Shown piece after piece: positions 1-13,400 of a stretch of DNA of 64,000 nucleotides. Origin of the DNA: Haemonchus contortus (Eukaryota; Nematoda; Chromadorea; Rhabditida; Trichostrongylidae); NCBI GenBank assembly GCA_000469685.2, contig LS997564.1:19099615-19163614 (forward strand), given 5' to 3'. A model generated the notes under the pieces. That model was given only the letters and a program-made list of their open reading frames with translations. It was not told where the DNA came from and searched no databases. The position numbers and the translations under genes were made by a program. Each line of letters opens with the position of its first letter. Position 1 is the stretch's first letter.

Positions 1-324
1 AAAAGAATGAAGTGTAGTAATCAAGAAAGCACTAACAATAAGATACTCTTGACTGGGAAAAAAGCTCAGAAATAGCTCATAGAGTTTCATACGCGCAAAT
101 GCGCAAAGGTATGAAAATGTAACTGGAAAGGGACAGCGCTTTTATCAAATGTTGAGCGCTGAAGCCCAGGGAAGGAGCAGCTCTGTTTTACCTCAGCTCT
201 AAGAAGGAAGCAGCACCAGGGTAGACGAGATGAATACCTCGTACAAAAACCTGGTGTGGGGTGAAAATTGAGCATTCAGTTTACACTCACCTACGCCGTG
301 CTTCTTCTCCCTCTCAGCTTATTA

Positions 325-870
325 GGTTGATGCATGATTATTGCGGATTTTTTCAACAATTTTTTTTAAACGATAAAGAGACATGCTAGAATAATTACTA
401 CGGGACGAATTCACCATTTACGTCAAGCACAGCTTCCCATTTGCTAAGCAGTCGAATTCCACAGGCAAAAAAGTTTCGATTTTTGGAGGCGAACCACGCC
501 TTGAAGTCGGCCATCAAGTTATCCGGTTCGTCGAAAGTTCTGTTCGCTAGCCGATTTTTCAACGGACGATTGATGTGATGATCCACAGGAGTTTCTGTTG
601 GTGAATAGGGCGATCGTAGGAGCAGACTCCATTCCTTATTCGGCTTTGGCTGACTGTTCTATTGCCGAGAAGTTCGTTGAGATCTTTTTAAACTGCACCA
701 CCTTCCAACTTTGTCGAAGTAATAGAGCATAATGTGACGCATATGAGAATGACTTTCTAGACATATTTCTATTAAGGAAAGTACGAAGATTATTCTAACA
801 AATCCTGAATTCAATAATCGAGTTCTATCGAAAAAAACCGGGAAAAATCCGCTCTAATTATGCATCAACC
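325..870 (-). mobile_element. Internally deleted mariner-family DNA transposon
   Basis: The ends are near-perfect terminal inverted repeats that begin GGTTGATGCAT and share about 28 bp, including a GCGGATTTTT block on both sides. The element is flanked by TA at 323-324 and 871-872, as expected for Tc1/mariner insertion. It is only 546 bp, against about 1.3 kb for an autonomous mariner, and inside it only the C-terminal part of a transposase is readable on the minus strand. It is therefore a deletion derivative that could move only with a transposase supplied elsewhere. Confidence 0.8.
398..660 (-). pseudogene. Mariner transposase C-terminal fragment
   Basis: The minus-strand reading contains YSPTETPVDHH, which matches the mariner stretch around YSPDLAPTDYH. 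It is followed by a conserved tail with FASKNRNFFACGI, a KWEAVLD motif and VNGEF before a TAG stop at 398-400. Family knowledge places this at the last 80-90 residues of the transposase. The N-terminal helix-turn-helix and the first catalytic aspartates are missing because the element is internally deleted, and the aspartate expected after YSP is replaced. No active enzyme can be made from this copy. Confidence 0.75.
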
Positions 871-872
871 TA

Positions 873-3002
873 TCACTTATATTTTGCAAAAAAATCAGTT
901 TCACTTTACCCTGGGTGAATCGCATCGCAACTGCCGGCGTCTACATCATAAACATTTCAAACTTTGCAGTGTGACTGTAGTCAAAAAGGGAAGGTGTTTT
1001 TGATATTTTGAGTGTCTTTCTCCTCGCAGAATTTCCGAAGTAATGATTAATAAATAACAAATTTGAGCGGAAATTGATCACGAAAATGAGTAGAAAAATG
1101 CATAATATCCGCCCATCTTCACGGAGACTCGTGTTATTACCGTATGAAACAACACAGAGTTTTCCTCAGGATGATAAAAGGATTTGATCAAAAAACTCTT
1201 TTCAGATCAGAACCAGCTAAATGGACATTCCGTACCTATAGAGTTAAGCCACTCAGAACATCCACTTTGTCGGCTTCAAATAACGATAAGTCTACTGACT
1301 CTTCAAAAGACAATACTGTCACAACAAAAACGGAAACCGACCAAAATCTTCAAAGTCTTCAAGTCTGTGCTGGAAATGAAAATGTTTGAGAATATAACCA
1401 TTTGTCCTGTTTATGTCCAGCTTTACCCTTGGCCAACCTGCAGTACAAAAGGAATTCTCTCCACGCGGCAAGGAATCTAATTTGTAATGACCGTGCTTTC
1501 GTAAATTTTATTAATAATTTTATTTACAAAAAAATTTTGGCCTCAGTTGCTGTCAGTTTTCCCTTTTCCTCAGTAGTCCTGCTTAGCCGTCCGATTCCAA
1601 TGCTAGCGAAAGGCGAACCATTGGGGACCGTGTTGTACTGAGCGGTGGCGATCAGAAACGAAGGAAAAGGGTTCTTTGGAGTCGGGAAAAGTATCACGTT
1701 TATGGCATAATGCGCCTGGTTACGGAGGTGGACCATCTCATTGATTGTACCTTTTGTCTCTTATTAAACACTATTTAGGCCCTCCAGGTGTGCGCAGTGA
1801 GCAACAGAACAGGTAGCCTTCTCAAACATATCCCTTTAAAGTCAAAGCAGCAGAGCGAAATAAACGGGTTTTTGAATCGAATGAACAAAAATAAACAAAA
1901 TAAATGCAAGAACTTCAAGCTCGTTTGCTTTCGCTTCCATGGGTCATGGATTTTCGAAACCACATATGCAGATTTGTTCAAGTATTAGGGCGTAGCCAAG
2001 CACTAAGACTCGTGCTGAATATTTAAACTGTTCAATCATATTTTTATGAGTCCCCCCCCCCTCCACCTTCCCCTTCACTTTCTTTCAAGAATGTCCCCCC
2101 TTTTTCGTTGAGTGTCTGCTGCTTGAGTACACTCAAGAGGCAAGTTTACAATGAAGAAAAAAAAGCTGTTCAGTAGCGAGCCAAGAGGGGTCATCGTACG
2201 GGGGGCGATTTCCGAATTGTACTGCAGACAGGTCAAAAGTAAAAATACAACTTTTACGGAAGCTTTTCACATCGTTGTATTTTGTACATGAACGGGTTGC
2301 ATTAATAAATATTTTTAATACGATTCACTGTTGATTCGAAACTAATTGTAAGACGAGATTATCCTAAAACTCATATGAGATGAACGATTAAAAAAAACAA
2401 AAATTGATGAGGAAAAGGCAACAATCCCAGGATGTCTCCACGAATCAATAAAGACTACAAACAAGCAGTGCAGTTTGGTTTGCAAATGCAGTAGTTATGG
2501 TTATCGGAGTGATGAAATACTGACGATCCTGAACTTCCTGACATGCCCAACGCTTATGACTTCTTCCATATCAGCAGTGTCACTTGAATTCAAATAATGG
2601 GAACAATAGATGTATGGATACAAGTACAGCGCCCCCTATCCGAGGATCGTGCTCCTATTCCCAACTCAATGGAGTTCGAATTTGAACTCCAGCTTTTCAA
2701 TTACTCATCTGATAGATGAAAATGAGTTCTATGATTTTTCCACCGAAATGCGGAAAGACCATCTCCTGGCCGAAAGCTTAGAGGCAAAATACTTATTCCA
2801 GCAGGGCGAAGTTTTTAACGCCCTAAATCAGTAAAGAAAAGCAGCTGGGTGGCGATATGAAAAAGAGCTTCCGAAAGTGATGACGCCTTTTGTACTTGTT
2901 GTTCTTCTACCAAAAGAAGCCCTATATCTTTCTGAGTATGAAAAATATGGTTTAGTGGCAAATGGTTCACGGTAACAAACATGGTCCGCAGATCGAGTTC
3001 CG
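873..3002. other. Intergenic, no gene recognised
   Basis: AT-rich intergenic DNA. Short open frames occur at about 1144-1390 (81 residues, serine/threonine-rich) and 2610-2834 (74 residues), but neither has a recognisable motif, signal peptide or convincing splice site. A 10-nt C tract lies at 2052-2061. No repeat family seen elsewhere in the window is evident here. Confidence 0.5.
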
Positions 3003-3172
3003 AGTAGATATCCAATCAGTGCAACCGAGATTTCCATCCCTCCAGGGTCGGTTCATTGGCAGTAAATTCGCCTCAGAACTGGGGTAAAAGTGATGCCTTG
3101 CAGATTGTTGTCATTGTATGAGCAAGTAAAGCTTTCCATACTTCAATACGATTCTGAATGGGAGTCGAATAC
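3003..3172 (+). repeat. Degenerate copy of the tRNA-derived SINE family (3' body)
   Basis: The body landmarks of the family are recognisable in order: the TTCCATCCCTCC-AGGGTCGGT block, the block related to the GTCATTGTAT of other copies, and the CGATTCTGAATGG-AGTCGA block. The tRNA-like head is absent. Divergence is higher than in the copies at 25608 or 52715, so this is probably an old insertion. Confidence 0.55.
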
Positions 3173-5971
3173 TGTTTACGCGGCGACTTTTTGGATTTTT
3201 TTAGGAAATATGTTAGATTATAGAAGGCAGAAAGAATGTGACAATGGCAACAGGCGCCACACAAACGACTATCACGCGAAGATCAGATCTGGAGCAGAAT
3301 CCTTTCCTGACCAAGCAACCTAGTGCTCAGTACTACAGAAGCACCAGAAGTGCCTAAAACTGTAGGTTCCCTGACTTCAGGATCTTCTATTCTCAAAGGA
3401 TAAAGTAGAGGCCAAATCCACATCCAAAGCCAAAGATTCCGCATGCAAATCAGGTTCGTGGCGTACTTCTTTACACCAGTGGCAGATGATTGCTCAATGT
3501 CGAAAAATCCACATCCCATGAAACTGCTCTATTTGTACATCTTACTTCTCCAAATCAGTTTGCTATGTACTAACCTATGTGAAAAATTTGATGGAATTCA
3601 AATGATGCAATGAAAAGCATCCCACTTTCGTTAGTGATTGAAATCCACTAGAACTGGATTGCTGTCCATTCGATGGAGCTTTTTCTATAGATCCTCTTTA
3701 ATTAGCTTTTTAGGTTTTGATTTACCTTGTGACTAATACATCCACAGGCAGCTTTCTCAGACACAATCATTAGCCGCTCAGGAATCCGCGCAAACAACCC
3801 GCCAAGCAGGAGAACAAGCGCCATAAAAAGCTAAGTGCATCAGGGTTATTTCGGGTTTGTCGATTGGATTTGTTCAGCACTTTATCGTCTATGTTCCGGT
3901 GTGTTTGGAGCCAGAAATATCCCCAGAGTGCGTGATTTTTCTTTGACCGACGCTGATAAGCGCTCGACTGGTCGAGGTGATTCGTGAGACGGCGTGTTTG
4001 CCTCGTGTACGGCGCTCCCGAGACCAATGCACTCTACCCTGCATTCCCTCACTCGCTTCAGAGCCTCTCATCGTCGAAACGCACCCCCAGCTCTAGCCAG
4101 CAGCCATGCGCGAGCCTTATTTGCTGCTGCTGCCGTTGGTGCTGCGCGAGCCTGATCTCATCCTGTCTTGTCCGACATCTCCGCTCACTTCAATTCCCAC
4201 TCAAGCCACCAGAATTAGATTAAACAGTGCCGACTTTTCTCGGATTAGGACAGAGGGCTCAGAGAGTGAGGGAGTTCGAAAGGCCATTTTCTAGCGACTG
4301 TGAAGCCATAGGATTGCGAAAAAAGTTTGATCAGGCATCGAGATGGTTTCCAACCATACATTTCCGTTCGGCTAGCCAGTCTGGATTAATAGCATTCCGC
4401 GAAAACAAATTCAGATTAATTAGCTATTGAATATAGGTAACTGAGCACCTACAAAGCCTCAAAACGAGCTTCCCTGCTCGAGAATTTCCTACTCAGTTTG
4501 ATTACCTCTGGATCTGGGCATCTATCTGGGTACCTGGATATTTCCTAGAGTTTTTGAGATGGACAGGTCCGGTCTTTGAAAAAGTTATCGAAATCTCGGT
4601 TATCGCATTCAAGACAGTAAGTCGTGATGAAAGACGATCACCTTGCTTAGCAAACAAACAAAGAAATTTGGAAAAAAGGAATCATCGTCTTATGTACACA
4701 ACGATACAGCTCCTTGGTTGTACATTTCGGACGAAAGAAAATGACCACTACATAATGAGCCGATCCATCAAATGAGTGCATCTCAGTGTACTGCAAATTA
4801 ATATTGATTTTACGCGCATACACCCAATGCCTGCTCACGTCCATACAAGCTAGGAAATGCGCAGGGACAGGGTAAGGTTCTCACTGAAGCAATTGCGACC
4901 ATGAGTTCCTCCTGAGAAGCTCATTACCTGTGTACTCATGGACGTATTCCTGATCAATAAATAAGAAAAATTTGATAGTTCAAATGAAGGAGGAGGAAGA
5001 AATTGGGAAAATTCTCATTTTTACTCATTCATCCGGAAATAACACAATCTGATCCCAGAAAATCAGAAAAATTACTTTACGCAAGCTCCATTAAAATTTG
5101 TTTTCTACATAGCCTGTACTGTACCTTCGAATTCTATGCTAAAATCACCAAAGGAGCAGACTTTTCACTTCTACAAATGTCGTAGAGCAGTACTCCGACT
5201 CTACGAGGGAGAGCGAATCATTCGTTGATTATCAGCGCTCATCAACAGCCTGTAACTACCCGAGGGAACAACTTAGGTATGAAAGGTTTGCTCGAGCAGA
5301 TTGGAAATGGAAGGAAGCATAGTTCACATCAGTTCAGTTGCTTCAATTCTCAAAATCAAGTCCGGAACGTCTACATTTTTTTGCACGTCAGTCGATAACT
5401 ATCATTACCTCAGGATTAACTATCATCATTTCAAGAAATAGGCAAATATGGGCATTCTTGATGACTAAATACTTTTCGCAGAAGCGAACAGCGAAATGCA
5501 CGTTGAGGGGAACATTCACCATTGTCTTAGACTCCGACCTGATCTCTCGGAAAGCTTACAGCACACACAATCAGTGATATAACATCCCACTCCCAGTTGT
5601 CTAAAACGTGTTAGAACGTGAGATGTGAAGATGAGAATGTTATAGGCTGTGATTATGAAAGTGTTCTACTACACCCGCAGACAGGCTCATCAGAATACGC
5701 GATTTCGTCGACAAGCAGCAAAATGAGAACACCCTTAGAAAACCTAGCGTTATGCTACAGGGGAGTAGCCCTGGAACCCACTCAAAGGAAGCTCCAACTC
5801 TGTTTCGGTCATGTGACAGGAAAGAAAAGGAAAGGTGTGGTAAGGTAATAACTGATGCTCACGAAGAATAGAGCATCTCACTCAAATCTGGGCGGATAAA
5901 CCTCACAATCATTTTACAACAAGCAGTCATTGAAAAATGTTGGGAAGTGAAGTTAAAATACCAAGGAGTTT

Positions 5972-6011
5972 TTGGAAAAATTTCTTTCCGATTGGAAAAA
6001 TTTCTTTCCGA
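5972..6011. repeat. 20-bp unit repeated twice in tandem
   Basis: The unit TTGGAAAAATTTCTTTCCGA occurs twice head to tail, at 5972-5991 and 5992-6011, with no mismatch. The unit itself contains a short palindrome (GGAAA...TTTCC). This is probably a local slippage duplication in intergenic DNA. Confidence 0.8.
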
Positions 6012-8141
6012 ATTAAAAAACCATGAGTTCTGCAGAATGATGTGTGAAAGAATACATAGAAAAAACTGAACGCAATTAGAACTTCTCGAACTTTGACATA
6101 ATGTTCACATAAACACTTTCCCTAAGAGTTGTCTATAAAAGCATTACGGAAGTTTGGGAAATCAAAATGAATCATCAAAGGAAACCATTACTTCAGAGTT
6201 AAGAAAGTTGGAGTTAAGAAATTTCGTGGAAGGCCCACTTAACTTCATCTCCTCTCCTAAGAACTACAAAGAGAAAGCATAGAAGAGTGTATAGTTTGCG
6301 TTCATCAAGTAATCCCAAAATTGAAGGAAACGAATAATCAGGCTACCATTTAGTAAGAAGCACCTACTGTAGTAATCCCCTTTTCTGGTGGAAGCAGAAA
6401 TGAATTAAAGACATATTCTACTACATCTCATGGTACCTGAAGAACCAAGCTGAAAATCTGAACGCTACCAACCAGCCCATCCCGTTAATAAAGGAAAAGC
6501 TAAAGAAATATTTGAGATTCAATGGAACGATAACTTCATTTTTGCGCTTGATTTAGGCCTAATTACGATATGAATACTTCGATAGTAGCTCTCGAATGAA
6601 CTTCTGCACGCTGATACTGCACTAAATTCAATCCGATTACCTCTCCCTCAAGAGAGGATTACTCTTTATGTGTACGACTTTCGAAGGGAAGATTACTTTT
6701 TCTTTTTTCTATTTCTTAATGTAGTCATAACATTGTTCGATATGAACGCTTTTAGGCCTTCCCCACACCGCTCTGTTTCACCTGATTACCTTCACCGTGG
6801 GCTGCCAACGAGGCAAGACTTCAAACTACCCACCAGGAAAAACTTCGAACTCGCCTCATGTACACGAGAAAGTGTTGTTGGCGGAAAATAGAGCATTCGC
6901 GAATAACGTAATGTTTGAGCCACCTAAAAATATACAAATCTACACTTAAATATGATGACAGATCTAACATCCAAACAATTCATTATCAAAAAACGATCTA
7001 CTTTTATCTCCTGTCTTAGTCGAAATGTTATCCTGAACCTAAGCTAGCTATTGCAGATACTGTATAGAGAAACGAATCTACTGCTGGGATCAGGTAAGAC
7101 TCAAAATTATAACAACAATGTTAGGCGCATTCTCAAAAGTACATCAATCACGTTAAGGTTATGTGAAGTGCCCACGAGTGTTCGCTTCTAAAAAGCCCTG
7201 ACTATTCCTTATGCTGCTAGTCTAGGCCCCAGAGAGGCTGTGATTTCGCGAATTTGACCAGATTATCTACAAAGTCACATTAAAAATTCGAAATACCGTT
7301 TTAATGCGAATTCTCATCGATGAGTGTATTCCACGAGATCAGGTGTTTTCTTTCTCAAGATTCCAGTCACTACCCAAATTTGTCTACCCTTTCGAAAACA
7401 TGGAAATCCAGATTTGAATTAGCTCAGGAAAGGAGATACTTGGTCAATAGAAGGTCTAATTGATGCTTGTCTTAGAATTGGCTTGGAGCTTTTTGCTCTG
7501 CGCGCGACGACATCAGCACCATATTTGGCTAGCCCGAGGTGGCTTTGTGTCTAAATAAAGCGGAGCCTTCATTGAAATAGATGGGTCGACATTCAATCAA
7601 TATACGAACGTCTTGAACGAGCTAGTAGTCCGACGAAGACTAAGTATAAACGTAAAAAAAAAGTTTTTGCTGAATACAATGCGATGCAGCTATGCCGAAA
7701 TTAAGGAAACATTCAAACGATATAGCTTTGATAGTAAGTATACAAGCCCTTCATTCACACATTCAAGTCTCTATCACGTTTCTAGTGCTGCTTGAAAGAG
7801 TGCTCGCCAGTGAGCCTACTCAAATTCTAGGGGCAAATGACGAAAGTTTTGCTCAGTGAAAAAATTGTGGTTGTGGAAGGACCGTGAACTCCACTAGGCC
7901 TGCCAAAAGTACAGTGCGATTTCTCCTGTAGACCAGGAAGGCGTAGGAAGTGAAAATCAACATGGGGAATGTCACACCAGCTATCACTATCCCATCTCTA
8001 TATTCACTTTATATACCCTAACAAAGAATTGTTCCCTCGCAGGTAGCCAGTGCTTCCGGCACATTCCCCGGACCAAAGCTTTAGGAGAAAATGGATGATA
8101 TGATCATCTTCTTCACCATTTTATTTTTCCTTACTTTATCA

Positions 8142-8201
8142 ATGATAACCACACCTTACTAGGATCCATCCATGATGACCACACCTTACTAGGATCCTCT
8201 T
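8142..8201. repeat. 30-bp unit repeated twice in tandem
   Basis: Two adjacent 30-bp copies share the core ACCACACCTTACTAGGATCC and differ by one substitution in the leading ATGATAACC/ATGATGACC part. The repeat lies in intergenic DNA upstream of the cysteine-rich gene, and no function is suggested. Confidence 0.75.
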
Positions 8202-8760
8202 AAAGTATGTCCTATACGCTCTGTCCCACTCAAATCCTGTGCAATTCTGAATAAGGTTCAGGTGCGTGGCGCGAATTGAAGCGATAATTTCTCACAAGGT
8301 CGCATTTATGTATGGATGTAATAAGACTTTTGTGACAAGATCGCGGCAAACAGAGAGGTATTTGGAATGAGGGACCCTTTCGAGTTTTGTTGAGGAACCG
8401 CGAGGACACCTGAAAACTGGTTTGATCTGTACGGTAATTTTCTCAGGCAGACAGTGTACTTCAGTACGTACCACTGCAGTGTTGGTTCTAGACCAGCCTA
8501 CTTCCCATATACCAAGCCTGCAGGGACTGGGTATTTGATGAACCACGACAGGCTGAGATTTGTTTAGATTCAACAATAAAGGGTGTGGTACCATTCCTCT
8601 TGAATTCGTTCCACTTTCGAAACATATGTAGATAACTGAGGATTTTACAGTTCCTCACAAGCCATTCAATATTAGCGAGCGCTACAGTAGTCTTCCCCAG
8701 CAGGTCACATAAAATGGCAAGCCATGAAAGGCTTGGCCCTACGCTGATAAGCTGAACCAT

Positions 8761-9084
8761 AGTGCTCCGAGGACCGGCTCCGAATGTTCCCATCCAGCGT
8801 TCCTCGCAATCCTTCAAGGAGCCTTGTACGATTTTTGTGTGTGTGTGTGGAAAACTCGTTTTTCCTCGGGGGCACCCATACACCGCTAACCCGAAGTCCT
8901 CAAAGGAGGCGGGCAGCGAGGCTCGAGACGCGAACGGAACGCGCACACACACAGAGACGGACGCATACCTTCACGGGAGGCACCTCTCAAAGAGCCGCCC
9001 CCTGACCACAGCAATACATCTACCTAGTCCTCCACCCTCCTTCTATCATCACAAGCACCACTGCTACACACTTACAGCACCGCC
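8761..9084 (+). promoter_or_regulatory. 5' region and possible spliced-leader acceptor of the cysteine-rich gene
   Basis: The 320 bp before the start codon are GC-richer than the surroundings and carry a (GT)n run near 8840 and an (AC)n run near 8945. A CTTACAG at 9071-9077 is followed by seven bases and then the ATG at 9085. In nematodes such an acceptor just before the start codon is typical of spliced-leader trans-splicing. That role is inferred; no leader sequence is visible in genomic DNA. Confidence 0.4.
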
Positions 9085-10450
9085 ATGCAGGGTCGATTGG
9101 TGCACCCACTGCTCATTACGACATTATTCCTTGGTCAGTTCAGTTTTGTTTAGCAATTCTATTAAAATTCAGCCTTATTCGAATATTGTTTTGGTCAGCT
9201 TATAACTTTAGCTTATGACTCTTTCTTCACTGCTTCACTGCATGCCATCTTCTAGCTGAATCTTTTCTTCTCTCTTCCTCATTGAGGCTATTTTGAAATT
9301 AGCTCTTATACAGGGCAAGTACAGTAAGATTTATCAATAGATGGCAGTTGAGCTGATTCGTGTCAGATTTCCGGTAGAAAATACGCGGAAATTTCGGCTA
9401 ATTTGATAATTGCCACCCCTCCTTGGGATAAAAGCAGAGATTGCCTCCCGGGGGACTCTACAAGGTTCACCCATTTCATGGATGCTTCTGGGTAAGGGTA
9501 TCTTTAAGCAACGTTACCAATAACGCTGTAAGTACTGTAGCACGTTTGCTACATCTTTGAGTCCTTCTGTTTTGGATATTCTCTAGTGATTACCCTTTGA
9601 CCTCATGCGTTGCTAACACCGCTGAAGGCAATAGAAAAGCTATAGTCATCCGAATCTTGAACGTTTTGAAAACATCCGCTCTCACTTCTCAAAGTGTTTT
9701 TCTTAATAAATTTTTGCAGTTAGAAAAAATATTGTTTACCAAGGAGGTGGTTTGTTTACTTTGGTATGAGAGCTGTCAGTTGGGTAAACAGCTAATTTTT
9801 AATCCAAATTTAAATCTTTTTTTTTTTCATAGAAGTGATCCATCAATTCTAATCCAATTCTACGGATGACAGAGTCAAGTTTTTCCTGATGTCCCCTACT
9901 ATGATAACCATAGCATACGGTTGAGTCATCCGTCCAACTCAGATTCCAAGGAGAGGAGTAACCCGTCCTCTGCCTCCCTGTTCTGCAGCTACAACTGAAC
10001 GATTCATTAGCATATTATCCTCTTCACCTAACTGATTACTTTAGTAAAATCCAGCAGCCAGTTGTATCACTCCGTTTTTCTTCAGTAAATACCTGTCTAT
10101 GCCAAACGCCGGTCATCGGTGGTACCTGCCGACTGGGCACTGCTGACGTACAAATCGGCGGCAAACAAACGCAGTTCTTCCTCAAATGTGAAGCGACAAC
10201 CGAGTGAATCTTTCACCCTTATTGACATATGTTGATTTTTTTTGATTGGCCAAATCTGTTTGCTTCAGTAGTGCTGCCGGCGAAGGAGTTTGGGTGGTAA
10301 AATCTCGAGCAGCAGCAGCCGCATCTACTTCTTCAACCGTGGGCACGACGACAAGTTCGTTTACGGTCAATCAGGCGATCCCAATCGAGAACACTCAACC
10401 GCAACAACATCCAAAACTCATGCGCAAGCAGGGCGCACCTAATATTTGCG
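9085..10450 (+). CDS. Exons 1-3 of the cysteine-rich gene: signal peptide and N-terminal region
   Basis: Exon 1 (9085-9133) begins MQGRLVHP and runs into a hydrophobic core, which exon 2 completes, giving LLITTLFLVNTCLC, a typical cleavable signal peptide. Exon 2 (10086-10203) encodes a small domain with GGTCRLGTADVQIGG and a second cysteine in FLKCE. Exon 3 (10269-10450) continues GVWVVKSR and then a low-complexity alanine/serine/threonine and glutamine/proline linker, ending at a cysteine codon. Phases run 1, 2, 1 and fit exactly. Start choice: it is the only ATG that gives a signal peptide, and it lies seven bases after a possible trans-splice acceptor. Confidence 0.8.
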
Positions 10451-13400
10451 GTCAGTTCAATGCTCCATTTGAGCACCTATCTGAAGCATTTCACATTCTA
10501 GTTTTCATTCCATTTTTTCTTGTTTTTTTTCTACATCCAGTCGACAGGGGTGAAACTTCCCACGACGTTGACTGGATTTGTCGACGCACCGAATGGGCCT
10601 CTTAAAACTCTGCCTCAACCGGGGTTGTGCGATGATCTGAGACGAAATTTCGATTTACGGATTTTACCGATTTACGAAAATTTTGAAAGAATGCGTCCCT
10701 ATCCAGAAGGTTGCTCAGCCTTCCTCCTCGACTTATTGAGGTTGAGAAATTTTAAAAGTTTTGTTCTGCTGGTTTCAAAGATTGTCAGTCTGATCGAGGT
10801 TATCATTTGGCCACCAATCACCAACGAAAATCTCCTGCTCTTACTCTTCTCCCTAAGCTCTTGACGGTACCGCAAGGAAAACTTGTAGGTATAGAATTTG
10901 TGACAAAGCTTTGCTGTATAACTTATTCTCTAGTAGTCTTCTTCCCCACGATCATCCACAGACCATTGCAGCGTAGTAGGCATGGCCTATTCTGACGGTA
11001 ATCGCGCACAGCTTCCAGCATATTTGGGCATTCTAAGCGGATCGACTGTGTTGTGACAGTAGCTCTCTAATCGGCTACAGTCAGTGATAATCGAAGTACA
11101 AATAGACGAGTGGACTAGCGCAAATACGCGATGCTTCGACCATCGGTCTGCTTTCGTGGGAGCAAAGTAAGAGAGCAATTAGTGAGAGCTACCCGGAAGA
11201 ACATTCGTCGCCACAACAAACGCGCCGAGATTAATGCGCTACCAGCTTACCGCTTACTCAGTAAAAGGTAGTGATCGTGATGAAATCAACGGAACGTTCT
11301 TTCTCTCTCCTCTCTCTCCCCCTCTCTCCAATCCAGGTGGATGGTCATGGACTTCCTCTCCTTCAACCGCACATCAGTCTAACAGAGCTTCTCCGCCTGT
11401 ATTGGAAACCCTTCGCGTTAGAGTTCCGTCCAGAATGTAGTGTTACGTGACCGTACAGTGACTCTCAGGGAACTAGCCTATGTCTCTCTTAACACTTTAT
11501 TATCATACGAGTCTAGTACCACCTGAACAGACCTGGAGCAAAGCATAGTTTTAATTGGCCCAGGCGAATGTCGCTTCTGGATCAGGGCGTCTGAAGCTTG
11601 CAAGTGGTAGCGCAGCGATAAATGCTATCGCTTTTCCGTCCCTGCTCCATATAATGTTATGTAAACTATTTTCGCTAATTATGCCATAACTCCAGCAATT
11701 AAATGACTGGCATAGGAATATTCACTTAATCTGGTCTACCTTTTACTTTTTTCAAAAACCAAGCAACCCTCAAATCGCTGCCCCAGAGTCTAATCGGGGC
11801 TCCAAAAAGGGGCAAAAATGTTCCCCGGATAATTATGAAGACGAAAGAAGCTATCGAGAAAAAAGGGTGAGGTTCACCTTATACGGTATAGGACCAGCAG
11901 CCCCTCATCGGTGGACTGTTTTCCGAACGAAACAAATTTAAATAATTTTTTAGTTAAGTTCATAATGAACTATTCTCACGTGGTTCCCCCATCAACGCGT
12001 GCCCGCAGCACATCGTTTAGCCCAATATTGACGGAACAGGAAAGTCGCCCAAGCGAAGGCATTGGATGAGAGGGGAACTACCGTACATACCATGAGGCAT
12101 GGGTTTGTTCACTACGAATGAAAGGCTAATCGTATAAGGGCGATTGATTATGGATTCATTTCCGTCCACTTTTTTAATTTTTTTTGTGATAAAGCCTACA
12201 TCACATTGAAGCCCAATACCTATCACCTGGAAAGAGAGACGATGGGTCAATCCGGCAACGAGTATCTATCACGACTTAGGCCTATTTTTCTGGAAATATT
12301 CCCATGTGTCAACCAACATGGAATGCAGAAAACTATTTTCTTATCATCTCTCACCTGCGCAGTTTGCAGTCGCATCCTCGGACAGTCGTGGTGACCATCG
12401 GCCCTTTCTCCTCCTGCGGGGATTGGAATTCGAAGAAACAAAGGCATTTATTTACCAATCCTAGAGGTGCCCCTTCTCCGAAGGAAAAAAAAGGTCTCTG
12501 AAGGATTTACATAGTGATTAAATGTTTATTGGCTCCCGGCTAAAAGTGTTTATCCTTGTTCTATTTACAGTGCGCCGCATAGAAATTTCCTTCCCAGAAC
12601 GTGGTTCATGAAATCAAAGCTGCCAAAGGGGTTGCCTGGAACTCAACAGCGGTAGCATCGTTCCTCTATGGCGGCCTAAATAGTTCCGACGGCGCCGCAA
12701 CCATTGCGGCCGCCGGTCGTGACCAAACTGTTCACTTTAAGCAAACATTCGCACCAACGAAGTCCGTCACTCACTTTACTTGAGCCCCAACACGGAGAGG
12801 GAGATGTTCAACGAAAAGCACGAGCGGATTTTTTTATCAGTAACACTGATTACAAGAGACTTCTCTTCTTCGGACAAATGCGAGCAATTGCTGGCGAATG
12901 CAAATTGATCCAGATAGGTCTCAGTAGTTCAACAACTCTAGGCCACCCACAAGTATAGTAGTAGGAGTAAGGCAGCGTTGCTTGCCTTGTAGACATTGTC
13001 CCTTGTTGTATTTAGCTGCACCCACTCCATCGCTTGCAGGTCGCTACACAAAGCCGAATGCATGGCGCATTCTCAGCTTGGTCAGATCAAACTCAAAATC
13101 TGGTCACTGCAAAAGAATTAAACGGTGTTTCACGTGTTGAGAGCCGTAGCCATTCATTTTTTAGGATCACGATGTGGAAGCTGAGAGAAGGGGAAGAGAA
13201 TATTTGAACCAACCCATATTTCCCTTAGCCACATGCAGCCTCAATCAAGCAAAGATTCTATCAAAATCCACGGAGCAAATTACCTCAAATTATATTACTC
13301 TGTAAAAATAAGGCGCTGCTCACCTTACTGATCCCAAGCAGCTCAGCAGAAGAGGTTGTTGAACCCGATGAATACAATAGTCTCGATCACTCCGTCAAAC

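Larger units (their letters stand above)
3173..8760. other. Intergenic, no gene recognised
   Basis: No coding region could be supported in this 5.6-kb stretch. A GC-richer block lies at about 3940-4220. It contains a short frame from 4106 that starts with a leucine-rich N-terminus (MREPYLLLLPLVL) but has no supported splice continuation, so it may be a promoter/first exon or chance. Two short tandem duplications (5972-6011 and 8142-8201) are listed separately. Confidence 0.45.

Noticed and set aside
8488..9205. Overlapping 154- and 147-residue frames on opposite strands
   Set aside because: They overlap the upstream region and first exon of the cysteine-rich gene, contain GT/AC microsatellites and show no domain.
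12601..12783. Extra exon of the cysteine-rich gene in intron 3
   Set aside because: The frame lacks matching acceptor and donor phases, and exon 3 joins exon 4 exactly without it.
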